NCBI RefSeq assembly: GCF_022869825.1
Contig: NZ_CP094971.1
Coordinates: forward strand, 621,501 to 685,500
DNA: 64,000 nt
Direction of reading: 5' to 3'
From: Clostridium sp. BJN0001
GTDB lineage: Bacteria > Bacillota > Clostridia > Clostridiales > Clostridiaceae
How positions within the stretch are numbered: the stretch's first letter is position 1; every line of letters starts with the position of its first letter. Under the pieces are notes generated by a model. That model was given only the letters and a program-made list of their open reading frames with translations, was not told the DNA's origin and did not search any database. The translations under genes were made by a program, and so were the position numbers. Positions 45,145 through 57,200 of the stretch are shown piece by piece.

Positions 45145-47094
45145 ATGGAAGAAAGACAAAATGTATCATACGACGTAACGTCACTTACATCTTTAGAAAA
45201 ACTTGAACCGGTTAGAGTAAGACCAGGAATGTATATAGGTTCAACAGGCAGCAAAGGGCTTCATCATTGTATATGGGAAATTATAGACAATTCTATAGAT
45301 GAAATAACAAATGGATATGGAGACAGAATAAAAATAATATTAAATGCAGATAAAAGCGTTACGGTTATAGATAATGGAAGAGGAATTCCTACAGGTATAC
45401 ATCCTATAAAGAAAAAAACAGGAGTTGAGATGGTATTTACTGAACTTCATACTGGTGGAAAATTTAATAATAAAAATTATAAGACATCAGGAGGTCTTCA
45501 TGGAGTAGGTGCTGCGGTTGTAAATGCACTTTCTACATGGCTTGAAGTTGAAGTTGAGCAAAATGGCAATGTATATAAACAAAGATTTGAATATGCGTAT
45601 GATAAAAAGCTTAAAAAGAAGATGCCAGGTACTAAGGTTACAGAACTAGAAGTTATAGGAAAGTCTAAAAGTACAGGCACAAAAGTTACATTTAAACCTG
45701 ATTCTAAAGTTTTTTCTACTACTGACTTTAAATTTGATGTAATAGATGAAAGACTTCAGGAACTTGCATTTCAAAATAAGGGAATGTATCTTGAACTTAT
45801 TGATAGAAGAAAAGATGAAGAAGTAAAAAAAGAATATTATTCTGAAAATGGACTTCTTGATTTTATTAAATATTTAAATGAAAGTAAAACTGTTCTTCAT
45901 CAGAAACCTATTTTATTTGATGGAGAAAGAGAGATTGGAAATATAAAGATGTATGGTGAAATCTGTGTACAATTTACAGATTCAACTACAGAATATATAT
46001 CAAGTTATGTAAATAATATTCCAACTACAGAAGCTGGAACTCATGAAACTGGATTTAAGACAGGAATGACAAGAGCATTTAAAGAAGGTGCAAAAAAGCT
46101 TTCTTTAGTAAAAGAAAAAGATAAGGATTTTGAAGGCGATGACCTTCGTGAAGGAATGACAGCTATAGTCAGAATAAAAATTACAAATCCTATATTTGAA
46201 GGGCAGACAAAGACAAAACTTGGAAACTCTGAAGCATATACTATGATGAATGATCTTGTATATACAAAATTTTTAGAGTGGATTGAAGACAATAAAGAAG
46301 TTGCTACAATAATAATAAATAATGCACTAGAAGCAGCAAAAAGGCGAGACAAAATAAAAAAAATAAATGATGCTGAACGAAAAAAGGTTGGAAAAGGAAC
46401 TTCACCTCTTGCTGGAAAAGTTGCAGTATGTACATTAAAGGATAATGAAGTAAATGAATTTATAGTAGTTGAGGGAGATTCTGCCGGAGGCTCAGCAAAA
46501 CAGGCAAGAGACAGAAGATTTCAGACAATAATGCCTTCAAAAGGTAAAATAATGAATACTGAAAAACAAAAACTTGAAAATGTACTTGCATCTGAAGAAC
46601 TTAAAATATTTAATACAGCAATAGGAACTGGAACTTTAGATAATTATAAAGAAAAAGATTTAAAGTATGACAAGATAATAATAATGAGCGATGCTGATGT
46701 CGATGGTTATCATATAAGGACTTTATGGATGACATACATTTATAGATATATGAGACCACTTATTACAAATGGACATTTATTTTTAGCACAGCCTCCTTTA
46801 TATAGAGTTTATAAGAAGTCAAAGGGCAAAGACATAGTAAAGTATGCCTATAGTGATGATGATCTTCATGAAGCTAAGAAGAAAGTTGGAAAGGGAAGTT
46901 TAATTCAAAGATATAAAGGTCTTGGAGAGATGAATCCTGATCAGCTTTGGGAAACAACTCTAAATCCAGAAACAAGAACACTTCTTAAAGTAAATATAGA
47001 AGATGCTGCAAAAGCAGAGAGAATGGTTTCTCTTCTTATGGGTGATGTTGTTGAACCTAGAAAGAAGTATATGTATAAGTATGGAGAATTTTAA
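45145..47094 (+). CDS. parE: DNA topoisomerase IV subunit B (type IIA, ParE-like)
   Basis: A 649-residue GyrB/ParE protein. The ATPase domain has VRVRPGMYIGSTGSKGLHH, the N-box EIIDNSIDEI (about residues 46-55) and GGLHGVGAAVVNAL (about 115-128). The Toprim domain has VEGDSAGGSAKQARDR (about 441-456) and IIMSDADVDGYHIRTLW (about 511-527), then QRYKGLGEMNPDQLW. It supplies ATP-driven strand passage for untangling daughter chromosomes. Gyrase B is the alternative. The following subunit A gene is not in the usual gyrBA context near recF/dnaA, and the short C-terminus plus its larger A subunit favour topoisomerase IV. Confidence 0.85.
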   Translation: MEERQNVSYDVTSLTSLEKLEPVRVRPGMYIGSTGSKGLHHCIWEIIDNSIDEITNGYGDRIKIILNADKSVTVIDNGRGIPTGIHPIKKKTGVEMVFTELHTGGKFNNKNYKTSGGLHGVGAAVVNALSTWLEVEVEQNGNVYKQRFEYAYDKKLKKKMPGTKVTELEVIGKSKSTGTKVTFKPDSKVFSTTDFKFDVIDERLQELAFQNKGMYLELIDRRKDEEVKKEYYSENGLLDFIKYLNESKTVLHQKPILFDGEREIGNIKMYGEICVQFTDSTTEYISSYVNNIPTTEAGTHETGFKTGMTRAFKEGAKKLSLVKEKDKDFEGDDLREGMTAIVRIKITNPIFEGQTKTKLGNSEAYTMMNDLVYTKFLEWIEDNKEVATIIINNALEAAKRRDKIKKINDAERKKVGKGTSPLAGKVAVCTLKDNEVNEFIVVEGDSAGGSAKQARDRRFQTIMPSKGKIMNTEKQKLENVLASEELKIFNTAIGTGTLDNYKEKDLKYDKIIIMSDADVDGYHIRTLWMTYIYRYMRPLITNGHLFLAQPPLYRVYKKSKGKDIVKYAYSDDDLHEAKKKVGKGSLIQRYKGLGEMNPDQLWETTLNPETRTLLKVNIEDAAKAERMVSLLMGDVVEPRKKYMYKYGEF

Positions 47095-47137
47095 TAAGAT
47101 TTAATAAATAAAAATAAATAAGAAATGAAAGGAGTAT

Positions 47138-47200
47138 GTCAAAACTAGAAATACTGCAAAAATTTAAAAAAGTATTATAGATTTTACATAAGGTTTTGAC
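47138..47200 (+). promoter_or_regulatory. Nested stem-loop upstream of parC
   Basis: GTCAAAAC at 47138-47145 pairs with GTTTTGAC at 47193-47200, and inside it AATACT at 47150-47155 pairs with AGTATT at 47171-47176. The outer arm ends immediately before the parC ribosome site (AAAGGAT, 47201-47207). It could tune parC translation or stability. Confidence 0.45.
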
Positions 47201-47209
47201 AAAGGATAT

Positions 47210-50092
47210 ATGGCTAAGAAAAAGATAGTCGCAAAAATACCTAAAGATAATAACATAGTAGATGTTTCACTTGAAGATGCTATGCCTGAAAATTATCTTC
47301 CGTATGCAATAGAAGTTGCCAAAGACAGAGCACTTCCAGATGTAAGAGATGGACTTAAGCCTGTTCACAGAAGAATTTTATATGGAGCATATATGCTTAA
47401 GGCATTTCCAGATAAGCCGTATTATAAGTCAGCAAGAATAGTAGGAGATATTTTAGGTAAATATCATCCTCATGGAGATACTTCTGTTTATGATGCAATG
47501 GTAATTTTAGCACAGAATTTTACAACAAGAGTTCCTTTAATTGACGGTCATGGAAACTGGGGATCTATAGATGGAGATAGTGCAGCTGCTATGCGTTATA
47601 CTGAGGCAAGGCTCACAAAGGAAGCTTTATTAATGCTTCGTGATATAGATAAAGATACTGTTGATATGACACTTAACTATTCTGATTCAGAGCTTGAACC
47701 AGTAGTTTTGCCAAGCAGATATCCTAATTTATTAGTTAATGGAGCTTTTGGAATTGCTGTTGGACTTGCAACAAATATTCCTCCTCATAATCTTCATGAA
47801 GTTATAGATGGAACACTTAATTATATAGATAATAATGATATTACGACTAAAGAGCTTATGAAATACATAAAAGGACCTGATCTTCCAACTGGAGGAATTT
47901 TAATAGGTGAGGATTCAATACTCTCAGCGTATGAAACTGGAGAAGGAAAAATAGCTTATAGAGCAAAGACATCTATTGAAAAACTTGAAAATGGAAGATT
48001 CGGCATTGTAATTACTGAATTCCCATATAGGAGAAATAAGTCAAAAATTCTTCAAACTATTTCAGAAATGACAGCTGATAAGAGATATCAAAAGTCACTT
48101 GATTCAATATCAGATATTCGTGATGAATCAGATAGGGACGGAATAAGAGCAGTAATAGAATTTAAAAAGAATACTGATGAACAGATATGCGATAAAGTTT
48201 TAAAGTTTTTATTTAAAAAGACAGACCTTCAATGCAATTTAAGTGTAAATATGGTTGCGATAGCTGATGGAAAACCTCAAACAATGGGGCTTAAGACAAT
48301 AATTAAATATTATGTTGAGCATCAGAAAGACGTTATTAAAAGGAGAACTAAAAAAGAACTTCAAACGTGCAGGAAAAGATATAATATTGTTGAAGGTTTT
48401 ATCAAGGCAATATCGGTAATGGATGACATTATAAAGATTATAAGGGCGTCAAAGTCTAAAAAAGATGCCGAGGAAAATATCATAAATAAGTATGATTTTA
48501 CAGTAGATCAAGCAAATGCAATACTTGAACTTATGCTTTATAGACTTACTGGTCTTGAAATAGATACTCTTAAAAAAGAATATGAGTCATTAAAAAAGAA
48601 AATAAAAGCACTCGAAAAGATTTTAAGCAGTGAAAAAGAGCTTTTAAAAGTAATAAAGAAAGAGCTTTCACAAATTCAAGAAGAATATAAAGATGATAGA
48701 CGAACAAAAATCGTTAAAGATGATGATAAAGGAAAAATCGAGATAGAAGACATAATAGTTTCTGAAGATATAGTGATTTCTGTATCTAAAGATGGTTTTG
48801 TAAAGAGAATTCCGCTTAAAAATTATAATAAAGTAAATAAGGATAAGTCTGATATAGATTATAGAGAGGGAGATTATCTTAAATTTGTAGTTAAGTCAAA
48901 TACAGTATCAAATCTTTTATTCTTCACAGATAAAGGATCTATGTATCAGACAAAAGGAATAAATATACCAGAGATGAAGTGGAAAGAAAAGGGAGAAAAA
49001 CTTGACGGAATAATAAAGACTTTAAAACTCTCTAAAGAAAATATAATTGGTGTAATTTCTACTGATGTATTATCAGAAGATATGGTAGTTAAGTTTATAA
49101 CTAGAAATGGATTTATGAAAGAGAGCAGCCTTAATATGTTTGCTACTAATTATTCAAAAATTCAGGCTATAAAATTAAAAGATGATGATATTCTTATTTC
49201 CGTAATTTTAAAAGAAGATGATAAAGAATATAATTTCTTAAAGATAAATACACTAAGTGGACTTGAATTTACAGCAGATGTTCCTAAGATTCCTATTACT
49301 GCTAGAAATATAATGCCGCAGAAAGTATTTAATTTTGGAAGTTATGATTATATAAATACAGTAGAATATGTTAGCACTATGGATTATTTTGAAATGAATT
49401 TAGGAATAACTGAAAAGGGAATATTAAAATCATATTCAAAAATTAAAAACAGTCCTTTAAAGACAAAAATAACTTCTTCAGATGAATTGCTTATTTTTAC
49501 AAGTAAAGGAATAATCCACAAAATAAAAGCATTTATGTTAAAAAATGTGATTAATTCAGAAATATCTGTGGAAAAGTTTATTGGAAAACTTTTACGTGAT
49601 GAAAAGATAATAAGAATATGTACTGCTGATTCTAAGCTATATAGTAAAGGAAATTCATTTTATATTTTTACTAAAAATGGTATAGTAAAAGAGACATATA
49701 TAGATGAATTTAAAGATAACTTTGAAAATGCTGTATTTATTAAATTTAAATCTGATGATGATGAGGTTGTATCTGTAGATATAGGAAGAGAAAAGACAGG
49801 ATATGTTCTTATCTTTACTTCTAAAGCAATGGCTATAAGATTTCCATGTGAAAATTTAAGCCCTATGGGAAAAGGAGCATCAGGTGTAACTGGAATAAGT
49901 TTAAGAGATGAAGACGAAGTTATAAATGCAGTATTTGTTTCAGAAAATAAAAAAGCAGAGATTGCATTATCATCTAAAGAAAAAAAAGAAATAATGCTTT
50001 TTGATATAAAACTTCAAAATAGAGCAGGAATAGGAAGCAGTATAATGCTTTTGAATTTAGATGATAAGGTGAAAAATATTACAATAAATTAG
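47210..50092 (+). CDS. parC: DNA topoisomerase IV subunit A (type IIA, ParC-like)
   Basis: A 960-residue protein, long for ParC. The breakage-reunion domain has [18 protein letters not shown] (about residues 42-59), [19 protein letters not shown] and the active-site tyrosine in [12 protein letters not shown] (about 120-131). The GyrA-box-like linker is followed by a tower/coiled-coil region (about 380-490), and beta-pinwheel blades fill the C-terminal half (for example [27 protein letters not shown]). No GyrA box (QRRGGKG) is seen, which supports topoisomerase IV. It pairs with parE 115 bases upstream. A nested hairpin abuts its ribosome site. Confidence 0.86.
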   Translation: MAKKKIVAKIPKDNNIVDVSLEDAMPENYLPYAIEVAKDRALPDVRDGLKPVHRRILYGAYMLKAFPDKPYYKSARIVGDILGKYHPHGDTSVYDAMVILAQNFTTRVPLIDGHGNWGSIDGDSAAAMRYTEARLTKEALLMLRDIDKDTVDMTLNYSDSELEPVVLPSRYPNLLVNGAFGIAVGLATNIPPHNLHEVIDGTLNYIDNNDITTKELMKYIKGPDLPTGGILIGEDSILSAYETGEGKIAYRAKTSIEKLENGRFGIVITEFPYRRNKSKILQTISEMTADKRYQKSLDSISDIRDESDRDGIRAVIEFKKNTDEQICDKVLKFLFKKTDLQCNLSVNMVAIADGKPQTMGLKTIIKYYVEHQKDVIKRRTKKELQTCRKRYNIVEGFIKAISVMDDIIKIIRASKSKKDAEENIINKYDFTVDQANAILELMLYRLTGLEIDTLKKEYESLKKKIKALEKILSSEKELLKVIKKELSQIQEEYKDDRRTKIVKDDDKGKIEIEDIIVSEDIVISVSKDGFVKRIPLKNYNKVNKDKSDIDYREGDYLKFVVKSNTVSNLLFFTDKGSMYQTKGINIPEMKWKEKGEKLDGIIKTLKLSKENIIGVISTDVLSEDMVVKFITRNGFMKESSLNMFATNYSKIQAIKLKDDDILISVILKEDDKEYNFLKINTLSGLEFTADVPKIPITARNIMPQKVFNFGSYDYINTVEYVSTMDYFEMNLGITEKGILKSYSKIKNSPLKTKITSSDELLIFTSKGIIHKIKAFMLKNVINSEISVEKFIGKLLRDEKIIRICTADSKLYSKGNSFYIFTKNGIVKETYIDEFKDNFENAVFIKFKSDDDEVVSVDIGREKTGYVLIFTSKAMAIRFPCENLSPMGKGASGVTGISLRDEDEVINAVFVSENKKAEIALSSKEKKEIMLFDIKLQNRAGIGSSIMLLNLDDKVKNITIN

Positions 50093-50114
50093 TTTTTTTA
50101 GGGAGGAATTTACT

Positions 50115-50666
50115 GTGAAAAAAGTATGTGTTTTGTTAGCAGAAGGATTTGAAGAGGTTGAAGCTCTTACTGTATCAGATGTAATGAGAAGAGCAGGAAT
50201 AAGTTGCGATTTAGTTTCAATAAGTGATAAAAAAGAAACTGTTTCAGCTCATAATGTAAAGATAATCGCAGATAAAATTTTTGATGAAAATAATATGGAT
50301 TATGATTTAATTGTTCTTCCAGGAGGACTTCCAGGGGCTACAAATTTAGCAGATGATAAGAGAGTTATTAAATTATTAAAAAAGCAGAATGAAGAAAATA
50401 AATTTATAGGAGCAATATGCGCAGCACCTCTTATACTTGGAAGAGCTGATCTTACAGAAGGAAAGATAATGACATCTTATCCAGGCTTTTCAAAATATAT
50501 GAAAGGATGCACATATGTAGAAGATAAGAAAGTTTGTGTAGATAAAAATATTATAACAAGCAGAGGACCTGCAACTGCACTTCCTTTTGCATACAAGCTT
50601 CTTGAAGTTTTAGGATATGAAAAAGAATCAGAGGAAATTTCAAAAGGAATGCTTTATAGGAGTTAA
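50115..50666 (+). CDS. DJ-1/PfpI family protein (YajL/ThiJ-like)
   Basis: A 183-residue protein with the DJ-1 fold. VCVLLAEGFEEVEALTVSDVM (about residues 4-24; core LAEGFEEVEA) carries the conserved glutamate. The nucleophilic cysteine is in FIGAICAAPLILGRA (about 96-110). SRGPATALPFAYKLLEVL ends the fold. Relatives are chaperones, glyoxalase-like or deglycase-like; the exact activity is disputed even for well-studied members. It follows parC by 22 bases and precedes recJ by two, so it appears to be in an operon with recJ and murG. Confidence 0.88.
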   Translation: MKKVCVLLAEGFEEVEALTVSDVMRRAGISCDLVSISDKKETVSAHNVKIIADKIFDENNMDYDLIVLPGGLPGATNLADDKRVIKLLKKQNEENKFIGAICAAPLILGRADLTEGKIMTSYPGFSKYMKGCTYVEDKKVCVDKNIITSRGPATALPFAYKLLEVLGYEKESEEISKGMLYRS

Positions 50667-50668
50667 TA

Positions 50669-52444
50669 ATGAAAAGTAGATGGCTTGTTAGAAATGTTAA
50701 AGCAGATTTTAAAAAAGTAGCAGCAAGGTATAATATATCAGAAGTTGTAGCAAGAATTTTATTTAATAGAGGAATATATAAAGATAGCATGATAAAAAGC
50801 TTTCTAAATCCAACTTATAAAAATTTAAATAATCCTGATTCTATAATAGATATAAAAAAAGGTGTATCTATTATAGAAGAAAAGATAAAAACAGGGAAAA
50901 AAATACGAATAGTTGGAGATTATGATGTTGATGGAGTTATGAGCGTTTATATATTATATACAGCACTTAAAAAGTGCAGAGCAAAGGATGTTGATTATGA
51001 AATTCCTGATAGAATTAAAGATGGGTATGGAATAAATAAAAACATTATTGATGATGCTTTAAGGGATGATGTAGATACAATTCTTACATGTGATAATGGA
51101 ATATCTGCAACTGAAGAAATAAAATATGCTAAAGATAATAAAATGACTGTAATAGTAACTGATCATCATGATATTCCATTTTCATTAGATGAGGATGGAG
51201 AAAAAATATATACTGTGCCAAAAGCTGATGCTATAATAAATCCCAAAATAAAAGAATCACGCTATCCTTTTAGAGCATTATGTGGAGCTTCAGTTGCATT
51301 TAAATTTGTTCAGCTTTTATTTGAAAAATTTAATATAGATAAAAAAGAAATATTAAATTATATAGAGTTTTTATCAATTGCTACTGTATGCGATGTAATG
51401 GAACTTATCTTAGAAAATAGAATATTCGTAAAAAATGGACTTTCAAAAATTTCAGATACAAAAAACGTTGGACTAAGATGTCTTATGGCAGAATGTGATA
51501 TTTTAGATAAAAAGATAAATACATATCATATAGGGTTTGTCTTAGGCCCATGTATAAATGCATCAGGAAGGCTTGAATCTGCTAAAATTGCTTTGGATTT
51601 ATTTCTTGAAAAAGATTTAAAGAAGGCTCAAAATATTGCAAAAGAACTTGTCTCTTTAAATAAAGAGAGAAAAGATATGACGTCTTCCGGAGTAGATAAA
51701 GCAGTAAAAATAATTGAAGAAAATAATATGGACAAAGATAAGGTACTTGTAGTTTATGTAGATAATATACATGAAAGCTTAGCAGGTATAATTGCTGGAA
51801 GGATAAAGGAAAAATATAATCTTCCAACCATTATACTTACTGATGGAAAAGACAAGGTTAAAGGTTCTGCACGTTCAATAGATGAATATAATATGTTTGA
51901 AGAATTGTCTAAATGTAAAGAGCTTTTAAGCAGTTTTGGTGGACACAAAATGGCAGCAGGACTTTCACTAGATAAAGAAAATATAGATAAATTAAGAGAA
52001 GAATTAAATAAAAATACATCTCTTACAGATAAAGACGTGGTAAAGAAAATTGTAATAGATGAAAATCTTCCACTTGAAAATATAAACTATAAACTTATAA
52101 ATGAAATAAAATCATTAGAACCTTTTGGAATGGGAAACTCTAAACCTTTATTTGGGGTAAAAGGAGTTAATGTTATAAACATGCATGTTTTTGGGAAAGA
52201 TAAAAATGTAATAAAACTTAAAATAAAGATGAAAAATGGACTTTATATAGATGCTATTCATTTTGGAGATGTAAAAGACTTTGAAAAAGTCATTGAGGAG
52301 TCTTTTGGGAAAGAAGAACTTAATAAATTATATAATGGTTTTATAAATGACGTATATTTAGATCTTGTTTATTATCCTACAATTAATGAATATAATGGGA
52401 ATAGTTCAGTACAGATAATAATTGATGACTATAGGGGGAATTAA
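50669..52444 (+). CDS. recJ: Single-stranded-DNA exonuclease RecJ
   Basis: A 591-residue DHH-family nuclease. Motif I is [16 protein letters not shown] (about residues 83-98), motif [12 protein letters not shown], motif [11 protein letters not shown] (about 161-168), and motif IV has [13 protein letters not shown]. The DHHA1 domain has [17 protein letters not shown] and [13 protein letters not shown] (about 420-432). It degrades single-stranded DNA 5' to 3' in repair. It begins two bases after the DJ-1 gene and ends two bases before murG, which shows tight co-transcription. Length matches the family. Confidence 0.93.
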   Translation: MKSRWLVRNVKADFKKVAARYNISEVVARILFNRGIYKDSMIKSFLNPTYKNLNNPDSIIDIKKGVSIIEEKIKTGKKIRIVGDYDVDGVMSVYILYTALKKCRAKDVDYEIPDRIKDGYGINKNIIDDALRDDVDTILTCDNGISATEEIKYAKDNKMTVIVTDHHDIPFSLDEDGEKIYTVPKADAIINPKIKESRYPFRALCGASVAFKFVQLLFEKFNIDKKEILNYIEFLSIATVCDVMELILENRIFVKNGLSKISDTKNVGLRCLMAECDILDKKINTYHIGFVLGPCINASGRLESAKIALDLFLEKDLKKAQNIAKELVSLNKERKDMTSSGVDKAVKIIEENNMDKDKVLVVYVDNIHESLAGIIAGRIKEKYNLPTIILTDGKDKVKGSARSIDEYNMFEELSKCKELLSSFGGHKMAAGLSLDKENIDKLREELNKNTSLTDKDVVKKIVIDENLPLENINYKLINEIKSLEPFGMGNSKPLFGVKGVNVINMHVFGKDKNVIKLKIKMKNGLYIDAIHFGDVKDFEKVIEESFGKEELNKLYNGFINDVYLDLVYYPTINEYNGNSSVQIIIDDYRGN

Positions 52445-52446
52445 AT

Positions 52447-53517
52447 TTGGCAAAGCATAAAATAATTATGACAGGTGGAGGAACAGCAGGACACGTTACT
52501 CCAAATCTTGCACTTATACCAGAACTTAAAAAATCAGGTTTTGAAATCAAGTATATAGGAAGTAAAAAAGGTATAGAAAAAGAAATAATAAGAAAAAATA
52601 ACATTCCTTATTATGGTATATCTTCTGGAAAGCTTAGAAGATATTTAGATTTAAAGAATTTTACAGATCCATTTAAAGTTTTTAAAGGATTTTTGGAAGC
52701 TTTAAGGATTTTATCTAAGGAAAAACCAGATGTTGTATTTTCAAAGGGGGGCTTTGTTTCTGTTCCTGTAGTTATGGCAGCATCTATCAAAAAAATTCCT
52801 GTTGTAGCTCATGAATCTGATATAACACCAGGCCTTGCAAATAAATTATCAGCACCTTTTTGTACAAAGCTTTGTGTTACATTTAGAGAAAGCTTAAAAT
52901 ATATTAAAGGAAATAAAGGCGTTCTTACAGGAAGTCCTATAAGAAGTGAAATCATGCAAGGAAACAGAGAAAAAGGTAAAAAAATATGCAAATTTACTGA
53001 TAATAAAGAAATAATTTTTATAATGGGTGGAAGCCTTGGATCAAAAATTATAAATACTCAGATAAGAAATAATCTTAATACTTTTTTAAAAGATTTCAAT
53101 ATAATTCATATTTGCGGAAAAGGAAATGAAGATGAATTATTAAAAAAAACTAAAGGATATGCACAATTTGAATATGTATCAGAGGAGCTTAAAGATTTAA
53201 TTGCAGCAGCAGATTATATAATATCTCGTTCGGGTTCAAATTCTATTTTTGAATTTTTAGCTTTAAAAAAGCCAGCACTTTTAATTCCTTTATCTAAAAA
53301 TGCAAGCAGGGGAGATCAAATCCTAAATGCAAAATCATTTGTAAAAGAAGGTTATTCTTTAATGATTGAAGAAGAAGAGCTCTCTAAAGATTCATTGATG
53401 AATAAATTAAAAGAACTTAAAAATAGGAAAAATGAACTTATCAAAAATATGGAAAATAGCGATTCAAAAAACGGTGTAAAAAATGTAGTAAAGGTTATAA
53501 AAGAGAGTATAAAATAG
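52447..53517 (+). CDS. murG: UDP-GlcNAc:undecaprenyl-PP-MurNAc-pentapeptide GlcNAc transferase MurG
   Basis: A 356-residue GT28 enzyme of peptidoglycan synthesis. The N-terminal loop is [16 protein letters not shown] (about residues 8-23), with [15 protein letters not shown] (about 98-112) and [13 protein letters not shown]. The donor-site part has [12 protein letters not shown] (about 195-206), [14 protein letters not shown] (about 260-273) and the region [17 protein letters not shown]. It adds GlcNAc to lipid I at the inner membrane face to give lipid II. It starts with TTG (52447) after GGGGG at 52434-52438. It is not within a division-wall cluster here, being downstream of recJ. Confidence 0.93.
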   Translation: MAKHKIIMTGGGTAGHVTPNLALIPELKKSGFEIKYIGSKKGIEKEIIRKNNIPYYGISSGKLRRYLDLKNFTDPFKVFKGFLEALRILSKEKPDVVFSKGGFVSVPVVMAASIKKIPVVAHESDITPGLANKLSAPFCTKLCVTFRESLKYIKGNKGVLTGSPIRSEIMQGNREKGKKICKFTDNKEIIFIMGGSLGSKIINTQIRNNLNTFLKDFNIIHICGKGNEDELLKKTKGYAQFEYVSEELKDLIAAADYIISRSGSNSIFEFLALKKPALLIPLSKNASRGDQILNAKSFVKEGYSLMIEEEELSKDSLMNKLKELKNRKNELIKNMENSDSKNGVKNVVKVIKESIK

Positions 53518-53581
53518 AATAGTCAGAATAATCAAACTACACAAATAGAGCACTTTGACGAAAAATTATCATCAAGAAATA

Positions 53582-53609
53582 TTGCAAAAAAAAATAGTTG
53601 ATATATAAT
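53582..53609 (+). promoter_or_regulatory. Promoter for the flavodoxin gene
   Basis: TTGCAA at 53582-53587, 16-bp spacer, TATAAT at 53604-53609. It lies about 70 bases upstream of the flavodoxin start. Confidence 0.6.
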
Positions 53610-53681
53610 AAATATGTAAGTCATTTTTATTATAAAAAAGTAAGTTAATTATTTAACGAAAGAATGAGGGTTTATTTGCAG

Positions 53682-54113
53682 ATGAAAAAAGTAAATATTA
53701 TTTATTGGAGCCTTGGAGGCAATGTTGAGTTTTTAGCAAATAAAATAGCAGAAACAGCAGAAAAGTTTGGCGCAAAAATAAATACTCTGCAGGTTACGGA
53801 TGCATCATTAAACGATGTCATAGAAGCGGATGCTTTAGCATTTGGTTGCCCAGCATATGATTCTATGAATATTGAAAAAAAAGATATGCTTCCATTTATC
53901 GAAAGTCTTAATAAGCTTAAAAAAGAGCAGACAGCCAAAGACTGTATTTTGTTTGGAACATGTGGCTGGATAGAGACGACATTTATGGATATATGGAAAG
54001 AAAAGATGCAAAAGATCGGTTTTAATGTTTTAGATACTGTTGTGATTAAAGAATCACCAGGAAAAGGAAGCATTGAATTAATTGAAAAACTCGGTGAAAG
54101 ACTTGCAAAATAA
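53682..54113 (+). CDS. Flavodoxin
   Basis: A 143-residue flavodoxin. The phosphate loop is in IIYWSLGGNVEFLANKIAE (about residues 5-23), where the usual T/S-G-T/N-T is SLGGN. FGCPAYDSMN (about 62-71) forms the 60s FMN loop and LFGTCGWI (about 93-100) the 90s loop. It carries single electrons in the cytoplasm. It lies 100 bases before pyruvate:ferredoxin oxidoreductase, so it may accept electrons from it, particularly under iron limitation. An in-frame TTG at 53676 with GAGGG upstream is an alternative start. Confidence 0.87.
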   Translation: MKKVNIIYWSLGGNVEFLANKIAETAEKFGAKINTLQVTDASLNDVIEADALAFGCPAYDSMNIEKKDMLPFIESLNKLKKEQTAKDCILFGTCGWIETTFMDIWKEKMQKIGFNVLDTVVIKESPGKGSIELIEKLGERLAK

Positions 54114-54213
54114 AATTAGTTTATTAGGTAGTCAAGAGACTTACTTATATAAAAATAAAATATTCTAAATTATAAAGCTTTAATTTTTAATTTTAGAAAG
54201 AGGGGTCAACGCG

Positions 54214-57200
54214 ATGAGAAAAATGAAAACTATGGATGGTAATACTGCAGCAGCTCATATTTCATATGCATTTACAGAAGTTGCAGCAATTTACCCAATT
54301 ACTCCATCATCACCAATGGCTGAACATGTTGATGAATGGGTAGCACAAGGTAGAAAAAATATTTTCGGACAGCCTGTTAAGGTAATGGAAATGCAGTCAG
54401 AAGCAGGAGCTTCAGGTGCAGTTCATGGATCATTACAAGGAGGAGCTCTTACAACTACATATACAGCTTCTCAGGGATTATTATTAATGATTCCTAATAT
54501 GTATAAAATTGCTGGTGAATTATTACCAGGAGTATTCCACGTATCAGCTAGAGCATTAGCAACATCTTCATTAAATATATTTGGAGATCATCAGGATGTC
54601 ATGGCAACAAGACAAACTGGATTCGCAATGCTTGCAGAAGGATCAGTTCAGGAAGTTATGGATCTTTCAGCAGTTGCACATTTAGCTGCAATCAAGTCAA
54701 GAGTTCCATTCCTTAATTTCTTTGATGGTTTCAGAACTTCTCATGAAATTCAAAAGATAGAAGTACTTGAATATGATGAATTAGCTAAGTTACTTGATTG
54801 GGATGCAGTAAAGGCTTTCAAAGAAAGATCTTTAAATCCAGATCATCCAGTAACAAGAGGTACTGCACAGAATGCTGATATCTACTTCCAGGAAAGAGAA
54901 GCAGTTAACAAGTTCTATGATGCAGTTCCAGATATGGTTGAAAACTATATGGCAGAAATCACTAAATTAACAGGAAGAGAATATCACTGCTTCGACTACT
55001 ATGGTGCAAAAGATGCAGATAGAGTAGTTATTGCAATGGGTTCTGTAACAGATGTCTGTGAAGAAACTGTTGATTACTTAAATGCACATGGACAAAAAGT
55101 CGGTGTTGTTAAAGTAAGACTTTATAGACCATTCTCAATTGAAAAATTATTAAAAGCAGTTCCAAAGACAGTTAAGAAGATTGCTGTTTTAGATAAGACT
55201 AAAGAAGTTGGTGCTGCTGGAGAACCATTATACTTAGATGTAAGAAATGCTTACTTCGATGTTAAGGATGCTCCAGAAGTTTATGGTGGAAGATTCGGAT
55301 TAGGTTCTAAGGATCCAAACCCAGGTCATATCGCTGCAGTTTATGCAAACCTTGCAGAAGATAAGCCAAAGAACGGATTTACAATTGGAATCACTGATGA
55401 TGTAACAAATACTTCACTTGAAGTTACTGAAGATATCGATGCTACTCCAGAAGGAACTACAGCATGTAAGTTCTGGGGACTTGGATCAGATGGTACTGTT
55501 GGAGCAAACAAGAGTGCTATTAAGATTATCGGAGACCACACAGACATGTATGCTCAGGGATATTTCTTCTATGATTCTAAAAAATCAGGTGGTATAACAG
55601 TATCTCACTTAAGATTTGGTAAGAGACCTATTAAGTCACCATACTTAATAAACAAAGCAGATTTCGTATCTTGCTCACAACAAGCTTACCTTTACAAATA
55701 TAATGTATTAGAGGGATTAAAGAAAGGATCTACTTTCTTACTTAATACTATTTGGAGTCCAGAAGAAGTTGAAGAAAAATTACCAGCTTCTTATAAGAGA
55801 TTTATGGCAGCTAACGATATTAAGTTCTATACAATTAATGCCGTTAAGATTGCTCAGGAAATCGGACTTGGTGGAAGAACTAATATGATAATGCAGTCTG
55901 CATTCTTCAAATTAGCTAATATAATTCCATTAGATGATTCTGTTAAATACTTAAAACAAGCCGTTGTTACTTCTTATGGAAGAAAAGGTGAAAAGGTAGT
56001 TAACATGAACAATGCTGCTATTGATAAGGGAATCGAATCAATAGTTAAGATCGAAGTTAAGGATTCTTGGAAAGATGCTAAGGATGCACCTAAGGCTCCA
56101 ATTAAGCATGCTTCAGAATTCGTTAAAAACGTAGTTGTTCCAATGAACAGATTAGAGGGAGATAACCTTCCTGTATCTTCATTCAATGGAATGGAAGACG
56201 GTACATTCGAAGCAGGAACTGCAGCATTCGAAAAGAGAGGAATCGCAGTTAATGTTCCAGAATGGAATAAAGATAAATGTATCCAATGTAACCAGTGTTC
56301 AATGGTATGTCCACATGCTACAATTAGACCAATTCTTCTTAATGAAGATGAAAAAGCTAAGGCTCCAAAGAATACTAAGATCGTTGATGCTAAGGCAATT
56401 AAATCAGACGAAAAATTATACTTCTCTATGGGTGTTACACCTCTTGACTGTTGTGGATGCGGAAGCTGTGCTGAAATATGTCCAGTAGATGCTTTAACAA
56501 TGAAGCCACAGGATACTCAGCATGATCAGATGGAAGTATGGGATTACTTAATCAATGATGTAACTGCTAAGAAGAACCCAATGAACAAGGCAACTGTTAA
56601 AGGAAGTCAGTTTGAACAACCATTACTTGAGTTCTCAGGAGCTTGCGCAGGTTGTGGAGAAACTCCTTACGCTAAGACTGTAACTCAGTTATTTGGAGAC
56701 AGAATGATGGTAGCAAATGCTACAGGATGTTCTTCAATCTGGGGTGGTTCAGCACCTTCAACTCCTTACACAGTTAACAAAGAAGGACACGGTCCAGCAT
56801 GGGCAAACTCATTATTTGAGGATAATGCTGAATTTGGACTTGGAATGTTCTTAGGAGTTCATACTAACAGAGAAAGAGTAGCTGAAACAGTTAAAGCTGC
56901 TATAGAAGCTAATGATCCAGCTAAGGCTGAATTACAAGATTGGTTAGATAACATGAACGAAGGCGAAGGTTCTAGAGATAGAGCTGAAAAGCTTACTGCT
57001 GCTCTTGAAAAATCAGGAACAGATCTTGCTAAGGAAATCTTAAAAGATAAAGACTTCTTCGTTAAGAGATCTCAATGGATCTTCGGAGGAGATGGATGGG
57101 CTTACGACATCGGATACGGTGGAGTTGACCATGTTCTTGCAACAAACGAAGATGTTAATATCTTAGTTATGGATACAGAAGTTTACTCAAATACAGGTGG

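Noticed and set aside
47136..47180. 14-codon leader peptide before parC (MSKLEILQKF...)
   Set aside because: AAGGAG is only one base from the ATG, too close for normal initiation; kept only as a note to the stem-loop finding.
45145..50092. DNA gyrase gyrB-gyrA
   Set aside because: No QRRGGKG-like GyrA box in the A subunit and no recF/dnaA context; topoisomerase IV is the better reading, though phylogeny would be decisive.
56186..56488. 100-residue ORF inside nifJ on the same strand
   Set aside because: It is a frame-shifted reading of the ferredoxin domain of nifJ, with no ribosome site or recognisable motif.
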